Of a stretch of DNA of 64,000 nucleotides, positions 8,293 to 18,300 are shown piece after piece. The number at the start of each line of letters is the position of its first letter. The stretch's first letter is position 1. Position numbers and translations under genes: made by a program. Source of the stretch: Oxalobacteraceae bacterium (lineage in GTDB: Bacteria; Pseudomonadota; Gammaproteobacteria; Burkholderiales; Burkholderiaceae_D); assembly GCA_013284265.1 (NCBI GenBank), contig JABTBR010000013.1, positions 1-64,000 of the forward strand, written 5' to 3'. Under the pieces are notes generated by a model, which was not told where the DNA came from, ran no database searches, and saw only the letters and a list, made by a program, of their open reading frames with translations.

Positions 8293-10452
8293 ATGCAATT
8301 ACGACGTGCCTCAATTCTTATCGGCGTGCTGGCCGGCCTCGGTGGCCAGGCCATGGCGCAAACCTGCCCAGCGGGCGCTCCGGTCACTTACCCTTTGAGT
8401 AAAACCGTGGAGCAGAAGGACAACTACCACGGTGTGGCCATCGCCGACCCTTATCGCTGGCTGGAAGACGCCAATAGCGACGAGACCCACGCCTGGGTCG
8501 TCGCGCAGAACAAGCTGACCCAGGACTACCTGGGCAAGATCCCGCAGCGCGAAGCGATCAAGCAGCGTCTGACCAAGCTGTGGAACTACGAGCGCTTCAG
8601 CGTGCCGCACAAGGAAGGCGGGCGCTATTTCTACAGCCGCAACGACGGCCTGCAGAATCAGGCCGTGCTGTACACCATGAAAACGCTGGCCGATACTCCG
8701 CGCCTGCTGCTCGACCCGAATACCCTGGCCGCCGACGGCACCGTGGCGCTGGCCGACACCACCGTCAGCCCGAACGGCAAGTACCTGGCCTACAGCACAG
8801 CCGCTTCCGGCTCGGACTGGAACGAGATCAAGGTGCGCGATATCGACAGCGGCAAGGATTTGGAAGACCACATCAAATGGGTCAAGTTCTCCAACACCGC
8901 CTGGCTGCATGATGGTTCCGGCTTCTTCTACAGCCGCTACGACGCGCCCAAGGAAGAGACCAAGCTGGCCGACGTGAACTACTTCCAGAAGCTGTACTTC
9001 CACAAACTGGGCACGCCGCAAAGCGCCGACACGCTGGTCTATGACCGTCCCGACCAGAAGGATTGGGGATTCAGCGGCGAAGTGAGCAACGACGGCCGCT
9101 ATCTGATCATCACGATCTCGCAGGGCACCGAGCGCAAGAACCGCCTGTACTACAAGGATTTGAGCGCGAAGGACGGCAAGGTCGTGCAGCTGCTCGACGG
9201 TTTCGACGCGGCCTACAATTTCCTCGACAACGACGGCCCGGTGTTCACGCTGACCACCGACCGCAACGCACCGCGTTCGCGCGTGATCGCCATCGACACC
9301 CGCAAGCCCGCGCCGGCCAACTGGAAAGAGATCGTGCCGGAAGCGGCGCAAACCCTGGTGGCGGCGAACATCATCAACAACCAGCTGGTGCTGAACTACC
9401 TGAGCGACGCGCGTAGCCAGGTCAAGGTGGTTGACCTGAAGGGTAAATTCGTGCGCGAAGTGGAGCTGCCCGGTATTGGTTCGGCCGCCGGCTTCCCCGG
9501 CAAGCGCGGCGACCAGGAGACCTTCTACTCCTTCACCAGCTTCACCACCCCGGCCACGATCTACCGCTACGATCTGGCCAGCGGCAAGAGCAGCGTGTAC
9601 CGCCAGCCGAAGGTGGACTTCGATCCGGCCGGGTTCGAGACGCGCCAGGAATTTTTCACCAGCCGCGATGGCACCAAGGTGCCGATGTTCATCGTCTCCA
9701 AGAAGGGCATCAAGCTCGATGGCGGCAACCCGACCTATCTGTATGGTTACGGCGGCTTCAATATCTCGCTGACGCCGAGCTTCTCGGTGGCCAACCTGGC
9801 GTGGCTGGAAATGGGCGGCGTGTATGTGATGGCCAATCTGCGCGGTGGCGGCGAGTACGGCGAAAGCTGGCACAAGGCCGGCACCAAGCTGCAGAAGCAG
9901 AATGTGTTTGACGATTTCATTGGCGCGGCCGAATGGCTGGTGTCGCACAAGGTGACCTCGCCGGCCAAGCTGTCGATTGGCGGCGGCAGCAATGGCGGCC
10001 TGCTGGTTGGCGCGGCCATGACCCAGCGTCCGGATTTGTTTGCCGCTGCGATTCCGCAGGTGGGCGTGCTCGATATGCTGCGCTTCCATAAGTTCACCAT
10101 TGGCTGGGCCTGGACCTCGGATTACGGCTCGTCCGATAACGCCGACGAGTTCAAGGCGCTGATCAAGTACTCGCCGCTGCACAATCTGAAGGCTGGCACC
10201 TGCTACCCGGCCACCATGATCACCACGGCCGATCATGATGACCGCGTGGTGCCGGCGCATAGCTTCAAGTTCGCTGCGGCGGCGCAGGCCAGCCAGGGTG
10301 GCGCGGCGCCGGTGTTGATTCGGATTGATACCAAGGCTGGACACGGTGCGGGCAAGCCGACCACCAAGCAGATCGAAGAAGTGGCTGACCGCTGGGGCTT
10401 CCTCAGCAAGGCGCTGCATATGTATGACGCGCCAGTGGGTGGCGCTGAATAA
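8293..10452 (+). CDS. Prolyl oligopeptidase (peptidase family S9A), secreted
   Basis: A 719-residue serine peptidase cleaving after proline in short peptides. Residues 1-22 look like a signal peptide ending AMA-QT, so it acts in the periplasm or outside. An N-terminal part typical of S9A (YRWLEDANSDETHAWVVAQN, about 50-70) leads into the seven-bladed propeller. The C-terminal alpha/beta hydrolase carries the nucleophile Ser566 in GGGSNGGLL, the acid within DHDDRVVPAHS (647-657) and His684 in KAGHGAGKPTTK. Length matches the family. The ATG at 8293 is preferred because it places the signal peptide at the N-terminus; an in-frame ATG at 8158 would add 45 unrelated residues. A palindromic repeat follows the stop codon. 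Confidence 0.93.
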   Translation: MQLRRASILIGVLAGLGGQAMAQTCPAGAPVTYPLSKTVEQKDNYHGVAIADPYRWLEDANSDETHAWVVAQNKLTQDYLGKIPQREAIKQRLTKLWNYERFSVPHKEGGRYFYSRNDGLQNQAVLYTMKTLADTPRLLLDPNTLAADGTVALADTTVSPNGKYLAYSTAASGSDWNEIKVRDIDSGKDLEDHIKWVKFSNTAWLHDGSGFFYSRYDAPKEETKLADVNYFQKLYFHKLGTPQSADTLVYDRPDQKDWGFSGEVSNDGRYLIITISQGTERKNRLYYKDLSAKDGKVVQLLDGFDAAYNFLDNDGPVFTLTTDRNAPRSRVIAIDTRKPAPANWKEIVPEAAQTLVAANIINNQLVLNYLSDARSQVKVVDLKGKFVREVELPGIGSAAGFPGKRGDQETFYSFTSFTTPATIYRYDLASGKSSVYRQPKVDFDPAGFETRQEFFTSRDGTKVPMFIVSKKGIKLDGGNPTYLYGYGGFNISLTPSFSVANLAWLEMGGVYVMANLRGGGEYGESWHKAGTKLQKQNVFDDFIGAAEWLVSHKVTSPAKLSIGGGSNGGLLVGAAMTQRPDLFAAAIPQVGVLDMLRFHKFTIGWAWTSDYGSSDNADEFKALIKYSPLHNLKAGTCYPATMITTADHDDRVVPAHSFKFAAAAQASQGGAAPVLIRIDTKAGHGAGKPTTKQIEEVADRWGFLSKALHMYDAPVGGAE

Positions 10453-10469
10453 AGCAGCGAAGGAAAAAA

Positions 10470-10623
10470 CCAAGGCGTAACCCTGGGGCCAGCTGGCTGG
10501 CCGTCGGCTGCAACCCAAAACCCACGGCGTAACCCTGGGGTCTGACCCCAGGGTCCGGGGAGGGGCTGCGCCCCGCCGGTCCCGATGGGGCCGGCCCCCG
10601 GCTCTTTGCCGCGGGTTCTAAAA
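10470..10623. repeat. Dispersed palindromic repeat, copy 2
   Basis: Core ACCCACGGCGTAACCCTGGGG from 10520, then TCTGACCCCAGGGTC, a GC-rich insert not present in other copies (about 10555-10600), and the closing arm GGCTCTTTGCCGCGGGTTCTAAA. A second partial left module, AAGGCGTAACCCTGGGG, lies at about 10472-10488, so two units may be fused here. It occupies the gap between the prolyl oligopeptidase and the metalloprotease. Confidence 0.8.
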
Positions 10624-10688
10624 GCGCCGCAGTCTGGCATCACGCGGTACCGCGCCGCTGTCAACCCTGATAACTCAAGCCAACGCCT

Positions 10689-13163
10689 ATGCCATCCCCA
10701 ACTGCGCCGTTGTTGTTTTCCTCCCTGCTGCTCGCCGTTCCCGTGCACGCCGATAGCGCCTCGCGCGCACCGGCCACCGTGGCCGACGCCACGCGCGGCA
10801 TGCAGCCGCAGCCCGGCTTCATCGATGTCTGGCGCGATGTAGACAAGGGCAGGGTGCTTCTGTCCGTGACCCAGCTGAACCAGCCCTTCCTGCTACTCAG
10901 CTCCTTACCCTACGCCCTCGGCTCGAACGACGTCGGCCTCGATCGCGGCCAGCCCGGCGAAATCCGCATGGTCCGTTTTGAGCGCCACGGCAAGCAGCTG
11001 TTTCTAATCCAGGACAACACCCGCTACGCAGCCCGTTCCAGCGACGCCGACGAACGCGCAGCCGTCACCGAATCGTTCGCGAACGCCGTGCTGTGGTCAG
11101 GCGACATCCTGGCCAGCGACAGCGCCAAAAATGGCAAAGACGATACCCGCCACCTGGTGGACTTCTCCAGCTTCCTGCTGGCCGACCGCCATGGCATAGC
11201 TGCCAAACTGGCAGAGACCAAGCAAGGCAGTTATCAGGTCGACACCGCCCGCAGCGCCGTGCTGGCCGAACAGGCCAAGAGCTTCCCCGACAACGTGGAA
11301 CTGGAATCCCTGTTGACCTTCCAGGGGCCAGGCCAGGCGGAATTTGTGCGCCAGGTGGCGGCCGATCCTGCCAGTCTGTCGCTGCGCCAGCGCATCAGCA
11401 TGGTGCGCCTGCCCGATGCCGGCTACCAGCCGCGCACTTATCACCCATCGTCCGGCGGTTTCGACGTCAGCTACTACGACTTCGCTACGCCGCTGGCCAG
11501 CAGCATTGACGTGCGCTGGCAGGTACGGCACCGCCTGGAAAAGACCGACCCGGCCGCCGCGCTCAGCGCCGTCAAAAAGCCTATCGTCTACTATGTCGAC
11601 CGTGGCGCCCCGGAGCCGGTGCGCAGCGCATTGCTTGACGGCGCGCGCTGGTGGACCAGCGCCTTCGAAAAGGCGGGTTTCAAGGATGCCTTCCGGGTCG
11701 AGCTGCTACCCGAGGGCGCCGATGCGATGGACATCCGCTACAACATGATCCACTGGGTGCATCGCGCCACGCGCGGCTGGTCTTACGGAAGCGCGCTGGC
11801 CGATCCGCGTACCGGCCAGATCATCCGTGGCGCCGTGACGCTGGGATCGCAGCGGGTGCGCCAGGACATCCTGATCGCAGAAAGCCTGTTGGCGCCATAC
11901 GGAAAAGGCATCGGTAAAGAGCGTGCGCAACTGGCCGAACAAATGGCGTTGGCCCGTCTGCGTCAGCTGGCCGCGCACGAGGTGGGCCACACGCTGGGCT
12001 TCAATCATAATTTTGCCGCCAGCCGCAACGGCAACGGCTCAGTGATGGACTATCCGCATCCGGTGCTCAAGCTGGACGGGCAGGGTGGGGTAGACCTGAA
12101 CAATGCCTATGGCGTCGGAGTAGGTAGCTGGGACGACTACATCGTTCAGTATATCTACGGCCAGTTCGGCGCCGGCCAGCAGGAAAGCGATGCGCTGGCG
12201 GCGTTGCGGGCGCGGGCCAAGGCCGCCGGCATGGCCTATGTGAGCGACGCCGACGCGCGCACGTCTGGCGCCAGCCATCCTGATGGCCTGCTGTGGGACT
12301 TCGGGCCGGATTCAATCAAGACCTGGGATCAGTTGACGGCGGTGCGTGAACGCGCGCTGCGCCAGTTCTCCTTCGATGTGCTGCCCGAACAGCGCCAGAG
12401 CGGCGAGATCGAAGCGCGGCTGGTGCCGGTGTATCTGCTGCAGCGCTATCAGAGCGAGGCACTGGCACGGCTGATCGGAGGCGGCACTTTCGACTCCGGC
12501 AGCAGCGGCGATATCCAATCCGGCAGCGCGCAGGCCGGCGTGCGCCCGGTCCCGCAGGCACTGCAACGGCAAGCGCTGATCCGCCTGAGCGACAGCCTGC
12601 GCGCCGAATATCTGGCGCTGCCGCCGAATGTGCTGGATGTATTGACGCCACCCTCGGTCGGCTATGAGCGCGGCCGCGAGTACTTCGCTACGCGCATGAA
12701 TAGCGTGTTCGACGCCTTCTCGGCCGTCGAAGCCAGCGTGGCCAACAGCGTCAGCTTCCTGCTCGATGCCGGTCGGTTGAACCGGCTCGCCTGGCAATAT
12801 GCGCGCGATCCGCAGCAGCCCGGCGTGCGCGAGGTGCTTGCCATGACTCTGGAGCGTACCTGGCAGCGCGGTGCGGTGCCAGCCAGTGTAACCGGCGGCG
12901 ACGCCGTGCAGCTGGCGGCCAACTGGGTGGTGCTCGACGCGCTGCTGAACCTGCTGGATGGCGGCAAGTTGCACCCTGGCGTGGATGCGCAGGTGCGCCA
13001 GCAGTTGCGCGAGTTCGCCCGCTGGCTGGCTGCCAACCCTGCCAAGGGTTTGGTGGCCGACAGCCGCAAAGAGGCCGCGCTATTGATCAACGGCTATCTG
13101 AACGATCCGCGCAGCGTCAAATTGCGCGCCTTGCCGGTGCTTCCTCCGGGCGCACCAATTTGA
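10689..13163 (+). CDS. Secreted zinc metalloprotease (HExxHxxGxxH, DUF5117/DUF4953-like)
   Basis: An 824-residue exported protein. The N-terminus is a signal peptide ending at about residue 22 (VPVHADS). The zinc site HEVGHTLGFNH lies at residues 430-440 and gives three metal-binding His plus the catalytic Glu431, the metzincin-type pattern; NFAAS follows. An N-terminal region with GFIDVWRDVDKGRVLLSV and a long C-terminal helical part match the architecture of large bacterial zinc-dependent metalloproteases with DUF5117 and DUF4953. The substrate is unknown. It stands alone between a repeat and the ammonium transporter. Together with the preceding S9A peptidase it suggests extracellular protein or peptide use, but they are separated by a repeat and need not be co-regulated. 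Confidence 0.88.
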   Translation: MPSPTAPLLFSSLLLAVPVHADSASRAPATVADATRGMQPQPGFIDVWRDVDKGRVLLSVTQLNQPFLLLSSLPYALGSNDVGLDRGQPGEIRMVRFERHGKQLFLIQDNTRYAARSSDADERAAVTESFANAVLWSGDILASDSAKNGKDDTRHLVDFSSFLLADRHGIAAKLAETKQGSYQVDTARSAVLAEQAKSFPDNVELESLLTFQGPGQAEFVRQVAADPASLSLRQRISMVRLPDAGYQPRTYHPSSGGFDVSYYDFATPLASSIDVRWQVRHRLEKTDPAAALSAVKKPIVYYVDRGAPEPVRSALLDGARWWTSAFEKAGFKDAFRVELLPEGADAMDIRYNMIHWVHRATRGWSYGSALADPRTGQIIRGAVTLGSQRVRQDILIAESLLAPYGKGIGKERAQLAEQMALARLRQLAAHEVGHTLGFNHNFAASRNGNGSVMDYPHPVLKLDGQGGVDLNNAYGVGVGSWDDYIVQYIYGQFGAGQQESDALAALRARAKAAGMAYVSDADARTSGASHPDGLLWDFGPDSIKTWDQLTAVRERALRQFSFDVLPEQRQSGEIEARLVPVYLLQRYQSEALARLIGGGTFDSGSSGDIQSGSAQAGVRPVPQALQRQALIRLSDSLRAEYLALPPNVLDVLTPPSVGYERGREYFATRMNSVFDAFSAVEASVANSVSFLLDAGRLNRLAWQYARDPQQPGVREVLAMTLERTWQRGAVPASVTGGDAVQLAANWVVLDALLNLLDGGKLHPGVDAQVRQQLREFARWLAANPAKGLVADSRKEAALLINGYLNDPRSVKLRALPVLPPGAPI

Positions 13164-13277
13164 TCGTTGGCAGAATTTTCTCAGCTGGCCAACAAGGACG
13201 TAAAGTCCAACTTGGTGCGTATATTGAGCTAATGGAAACGGATTTTGAGGATTTTTATCGGGCGCACCAAAATGTTC

Positions 13278-13292
13278 GCACTTTGTCGGTGC
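13278..13292 (+). promoter_or_regulatory. Putative NtrC binding site upstream of amt
   Basis: GCACTTTGTCGGTGC fits the NtrC dyad GCACY-N5-GGTGC exactly. Its centre is about 105 bases before the transcription start predicted from the sigma-54 promoter, a usual distance for an enhancer site. A weaker GCACC half-site lies at 13264-13268. The match is seen in sequence; binding by NtrC is inferred. Confidence 0.65.
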
Positions 13293-13363
13293 GCGTCTGT
13301 GAGCGCGGCACCTTGTCAAGTAAAAAACATCAATAAATCAAACACTTAAAATTTGCACCAAAA

Positions 13364-13379
13364 TGGAACGGTTCTTGCT
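13364..13379 (+). promoter_or_regulatory. Sigma-54 (RpoN) promoter of amt
   Basis: TGGAACGGTTCTTGCT has GG at 13365-13366 and GC at 13377-13378 with exactly ten bases between them, the -24/-12 arrangement of RpoN promoters. Transcription would begin near 13390, leaving a leader of about 40 bases before the ATG at 13431. This also rules out an upstream in-frame ATG at 13353 as the start. Confidence 0.75.
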
Positions 13380-13430
13380 TTTAAGATCTGGTTCGATTTT
13401 TTGTTTGCATTATTTTGGGGAGTTATATTG

Positions 13431-14633
13431 ATGGGTGGATACAAAGACGGCGCCGACGCCTTGTTCATTTTGCTCGGCGCAATCATGATTTTGGCAATGC
13501 ACGCAGGTTTCGCCTTCCTTGAACTGGGCACGGTACGCAAAAAGAACCAGGTCAATGCACTGGTCAAGATTCTGGTGGACTTCGCAATTTCGACGATCGC
13601 CTATTTCTTCGTCGGCTACAGCATCGCCTATGGCGTCAATTTCTTCTCCACGGCCGAGGTGCTGGCGGTGAAGAACGGCTACGAGCTGGTCAAGTTCTTC
13701 TTCCTGCTGACCTTTGCCGCCGCGATCCCGGCCATCATCTCGGGCGGCATCGCCGAACGGGCACGCTTCCATCCGCAACTGATCGCCACCGCGCTGCTGG
13801 TCGGCTTTGTCTATCCCTTCTTTGAAGGCATGGTCTGGAACCACCGCTTCGGTGTGCAGGACTGGCTGATGCACGCATTCGGCGCCGAGTTCCACGACTT
13901 CGCCGGCTCGGTGGTGGTGCATGCGGTCGGCGGCTGGGTCGCTTTGCCCGCCGTGCTGCTGCTGGGCGCGCGCCGTGGCCGCTACATGAAGAACGGCGCC
14001 ATCGCCGCCCACCCGCCATCGTCGATTCCCTTCCTCGCCTTGGGCGCGTGGATTCTGACGGTGGGCTGGTTCGGCTTCAACGTGATGAGCGCGCAGGCGC
14101 TCGACAAGATGAACGGCCTGGTCGCCGTCAACTCGCTGATGGCCATGGTCGGTGGCACGCTGGTCGCTCTGCTGATGGGTAAAAACGATCCCGGCTTCGC
14201 CTACAACGGCCCACTGGCAGGTCTGGTTGCCGTGTGCGCGGGTTCGGACCTGATGCACCCGTTGGGCGCGCTGGCCACCGGCTGCATCGCCGGCGCCATC
14301 TTCGTGTGGATGTTCACACTGGCACAAAACAAATGGAAGATCGACGACGTGCTCGGTGTCTGGCCGCTGCATGGCTTGTGCGGCGCCTGGGGTGGGCTGG
14401 CGGCTGGTATCTTCGGCACCAAGGCGCTGGGCGGCATTGGTGGCGTGTCGTTTGCTTCCCAATTGTGCGGTACCGCGTTAGGCGTGGCGATCGCACTCGC
14501 TGGCGGCTTCGCCATTTACGGCGCACTGAAAGCCACGCTTGGTCTGCGCCTGGACGCGGAAGAAGAATTCCAGGGCGCCGACCTGTCGATTCACCGGATC
14601 ACGTCGACCCCGGAACGCGAATCCAACTGGTGA
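13431..14633 (+). CDS. amt: Ammonium transporter, Amt/MEP/Rh family
   Basis: A 400-residue polytopic membrane protein with about eleven hydrophobic segments that conducts ammonium or ammonia across the inner membrane. Family hallmarks are visible: FAFLELGTVRKKN after the first helix, DFAGSVVVHAVGGWVALPA holding the conserved Asp and first pore His, and PLHGLCGAWGGLAAG holding the second pore His. The start at 13431 has GGGGAG eight bases upstream and lies downstream of the sigma-54 promoter. No glnK lies next to it, unlike the common glnK-amtB pair. Expression is expected to rise under nitrogen limitation through NtrC and RpoN. The last 43 bases overlap the end of the convergent SET-domain gene. 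Confidence 0.93.
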   Translation: MGGYKDGADALFILLGAIMILAMHAGFAFLELGTVRKKNQVNALVKILVDFAISTIAYFFVGYSIAYGVNFFSTAEVLAVKNGYELVKFFFLLTFAAAIPAIISGGIAERARFHPQLIATALLVGFVYPFFEGMVWNHRFGVQDWLMHAFGAEFHDFAGSVVVHAVGGWVALPAVLLLGARRGRYMKNGAIAAHPPSSIPFLALGAWILTVGWFGFNVMSAQALDKMNGLVAVNSLMAMVGGTLVALLMGKNDPGFAYNGPLAGLVAVCAGSDLMHPLGALATGCIAGAIFVWMFTLAQNKWKIDDVLGVWPLHGLCGAWGGLAAGIFGTKALGGIGGVSFASQLCGTALGVAIALAGGFAIYGALKATLGLRLDAEEEFQGADLSIHRITSTPERESNW

Positions 14634-15211
14634 TGTAATGCCGGGGCAGTGGCGGGGAGCAGATCGGCTGGTGCCTGATCGACTTTCTGTTCCAGCTGCT
14701 GCTTCGGTTTTGGTTTTCTGACGCGTGGCTTTGGCGCCAGCATCGTGCCGGAGCAGCCCGGCGTGCCGCAGTGGCAGGCGAAGGCGCGCTTGATGGCCGG
14801 CGTGTGGCGACCGTCGTATACCAGCGGATAGGAATAGCTGAGTTCTTCGCCACGGCGGATATCGTACAGCGCGTAGATGTAAATGCGGCCTTCATCCTCG
14901 ATGGCTTCGCAGTTAGGCTCGCAAGAGTGATTGATCCAGCGCGAGGCATTGCCGCCATCGCCGCCATCGATTACATTGCCGTTCGCCAGGCTGAAAAAGA
15001 AGGTGTGATTGTGTGCTCCGCCACGCGCCTCCGCCCGCAGCAGCGCCTCTTCCCAAGGGATCTCCTTGCCCAGATATTCGATTACGCACTCGCTCACAGC
15101 GATGTCGCGCTGGGCGAACACGCCTTTGCCGTGGACTTTGGAGCGCAGTACGCGGTAGGCGCGCAGTTCGTGCGCGGCTGGCTGGTTTTCTGTTGGGTTC
15201 GAAGCGGACAT
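14591..15211 (-). CDS. SET-domain protein (putative lysine methyltransferase)
   Basis: A protein of 206 residues from the ATG at 15211. The SET core occupies about residues 18-140: SKVHGKGVFAQRDI, RWINHSCEPNCEA (the NHSC knot that binds S-adenosylmethionine) and GEELSYSYPLVYDG with the catalytic Tyr. A Cys-rich post-SET motif, CHCGTPGCSGTM, follows and would bind zinc. The C-terminal tail is rich in Lys and Pro. SET enzymes methylate lysine in proteins; bacterial targets are mostly unknown, and the HU gene in this window is only one conceivable DNA-binding candidate. An in-frame start at 15280 would add 23 residues; neither start has a strong ribosome site. The end overlaps the ammonium transporter gene by 43 bases. 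Confidence 0.85.
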   Translation of the reverse strand: MSASNPTENQPAAHELRAYRVLRSKVHGKGVFAQRDIAVSECVIEYLGKEIPWEEALLRAEARGGAHNHTFFFSLANGNVIDGGDGGNASRWINHSCEPNCEAIEDEGRIYIYALYDIRRGEELSYSYPLVYDGRHTPAIKRAFACHCGTPGCSGTMLAPKPRVRKPKPKQQLEQKVDQAPADLLPATAPALHHQLDSRSGVDVIR

Positions 15212-15351
15212 GGAAATAGGCTTGGTGGTTGATGTTGGAAATTGAGAAGTATTTGACGCATTAAACCATACGATTTTCAAGCTGAATACTACCGCACGTT
15301 TGCCGCCACTCCTCTACAATGATGCTCATAGATAATTTTACGGGCTGAGCA

Positions 15352-18300
15352 ATGAGTGGAAATCGCGGTGCGTTCAATTCGCTTTCTGCCGGCTTGTATG
15401 AGCGTCTAGTCTTGGCGGAAGAGTCTGCGGCCATTCAATCGTTGGAGGCAGGCAATAGGGCTCACACCAGTGAGCCCTCACGTGCGCAACGTAGAGAACA
15501 TCTAATAGATGATCTGGCTTCGCGTCTACCAGAGTTGCTCGACGCCGTATCCAGCGAGTCAGAAGGCAAGGCGGATCAGGCCCGGGCTGAACTCAAGTTG
15601 ATTGCTCATCTCATGCGCGCAGCACGCCTAGGTGGAGAGGAGGACGTCTCCTCCTTGCCTGCCGAGCCACTGCGAGTTTTGCATGCATTGCATGAACCGA
15701 ATGCTGCCCCACAAATCCCTGAAACGGGACTGCGTCGACCCTGGATATTTACATCGGCGCGCAGTGATCCATCCCTGTTAAATGAGTTACGTACGGAACT
15801 GATGTGCGTCGACAGAGTCGATATTCTGGTAAGTTTTATTACGTGGAGCGGCGTGCGTAAGCTGCTCGATGTACTCAAAGTTGCCACCGCACTCGATGCC
15901 AATGGCCGGCCGAAAACTCATTTTCGGATTTTAACAACAACTTACATCGGTGCGACCGAGGCGCGCGCAGTCGATGCCTTGGCAGAGCTGCCTGGGGTCC
16001 AGTTGCGGATATCCCTTGATGGTCGAAGAAACAGGCTGCATGCCAAGGCGTGGTTGTTTCACCGGTTTAGCGGTTTTGGTACCGCATTCGTCGGTAGCGC
16101 CAATTTATCGGAGTCTGCGCTGATTGGCGGAATAGAGTGGACGGTAAAATTTACCGAAGCACGCGATACTGACCTTTACCAGTCGGCCTCCGCCAATTTT
16201 GAAACCCTGTGGAACGATGGTGAGTTTCAAACATACGATCCCGAGGACGAGGCGCAACGGCTGGCTTTGAGAACAGCCTTACGCGAGCAAAGCCGTTCAC
16301 CTTCGCGAAGCGGCCAAAACGGCGAGCCGATCGCATTGCACGCCTGGTTTGAGCTACGTCCGAAGCCGTATCAATCAGAGATGCTTGAACGTCTCGTGGC
16401 AGAAAGGCGGTTGGGGCGTTACCGTAACCTGGTCGTTGCCGCCACAGGGACAGGAAAAACAGTTGTTGCGGCGTTCGACTACGCGCGGTTGGCCCGTGAG
16501 GCGGGTAGCCCGCCAAAGCTGCTGTTCATCGCCCACCGTATTCAGATCCTGAAACAGGCGTTGGCGACGTATCGCCAAGTATTGCGTGATCCGAGTTTTG
16601 GAGAACTGCTTGACGGAGAGAATCAGCCTTCCCAATTCGCCCACCTGTTCGCAACTATCTCTACAGTACACCGGCGCAATCTGACCGCACAACTAGGACA
16701 GGATTATTGGCGGATAGTCGTCATTGACGAAGCGCATCATCTCCCTGCAAACAGTTTTGATCAGTTTGTTCAGGCGGTTCGTCCTGCAATTTTACTAGGG
16801 TTGACCGCGACGCCGGAACGTACCGACGGCAAGAGCTTGAACGGATATTTCGATTGCCGGCCAGATGGTTCGCCAGCGGTTTCCTTGCGGTTGTGGGATG
16901 CGCTCGACCAGCAACTGCTCGCTCCCTTCGAATACTACGCGACCGCTGATGATACCGACCTGTCTGATGTGAAGTGGAATCGCCCGGAAGAGTTGCTGCA
17001 GCTCGACGGTATTATATCCAGCAATACAATGCGAAGCCGGCTGGTGATCAATGCCTTGCACCAGTACGTGTCGAATCTTGACATGCTCAAGGGCATCGTG
17101 TTTTGCGTCAGCGTCGCCCACGCCCAATTCATGGCAAGTTGGTTCGAACGGTCAGGATTGCCGGCTTGCAGCCTAACCGGTATCAACTCGAATGAACAAA
17201 GGGAGCAGGCCATTCGTGACTTACGTAGCGGTAAGATCAAGCTGATTTGTACTTGCGACCTGTTTAATGAAGGCGTGGACATCCCGGAGATCAATACTTT
17301 GCTTTTGCTACGGCCGACGCAAAGTCCGGTTGTATTCCAGCAGCAGATTGGACGTGGGTTACGACTTGCCGACGGCAAGGAGAGCTGTCTTGTACTTGAT
17401 TTTGTTGGTATCTATGGCGAAGGCTTCCGTTTCGATACTTTGCTGCGCTCGATTACTGGACAGACGCGCACCCAGTTAAAGAGCTCGGTTCAGCACGGTT
17501 TTGGTATGCTGCCGACGGGTTGCCATATTCAGTTCGATCGAGTGTCGCGCGAACGTGTTTTGACTTCGCTGCGCAAGACATTGCAATTGAATGCGGTCCG
17601 CCTTCGTCAGGAGCTTGCTGCATGGGTTGCACAGCGGGGCACGCGTGATATCAGTTTGAAGGCGTTTTTGACTGAGAATGAACTCGATATTCGCGATATC
17701 TATGCGAATAAGCGTTCTTGGACGGAATACAAGCGCGATATCAAGCTCTCTGTTCCACCTGCCGGCCCGCGCGAAGCGGAGCTGATGCGCAGGATGGGTT
17801 CTATCCTGCACGCGAATGACCCGAATGCCCTTGCCGCCTGGACGACTGTGCTGTCCACGGGCGAAATCGATACAACCCGGGTGCAAATGTTGGCATATCA
17901 GATGTTGCACAATACCTCGGAGTTGATGGGGCCACAGGGTTTTGCTGGATTGCTGGAGCAGCATCCGGCGCTTCGCGAGGAATTGAGCGAGATCGTGGAC
18001 TGGTTGAAGGACGAGACCGTCGTGGATGGGCGCTCCTTGCCTGGCGTGCCATCTCACTGGCCGCTAGCACTCCATGCTCGCTATGAGCGGCGCGAGATTC
18101 AGACGGCAGTGCAGCATTTAACTTCGAAGACACGTCCGCAATTTCGTGAAGGCTGCTTGCCTTTAGCAGAAGAAAAAATCGAGTTGATGTTCGTAACGTT
18201 GGATAAGCGCGAAGGTTTTGGGGATCGCGTGCAATATCATGATTATGCGATCAGCAACACCCAGTTTCACTGGCAAACCCAGAATAAAGCAAGCGCAAGC

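Noticed and set aside
6325..10518. Two long minus-strand frames opposite to the GGDEF-EAL and prolyl oligopeptidase genes
   Set aside because: Composition and exact overlap with verified plus-strand genes mark them as shadows.
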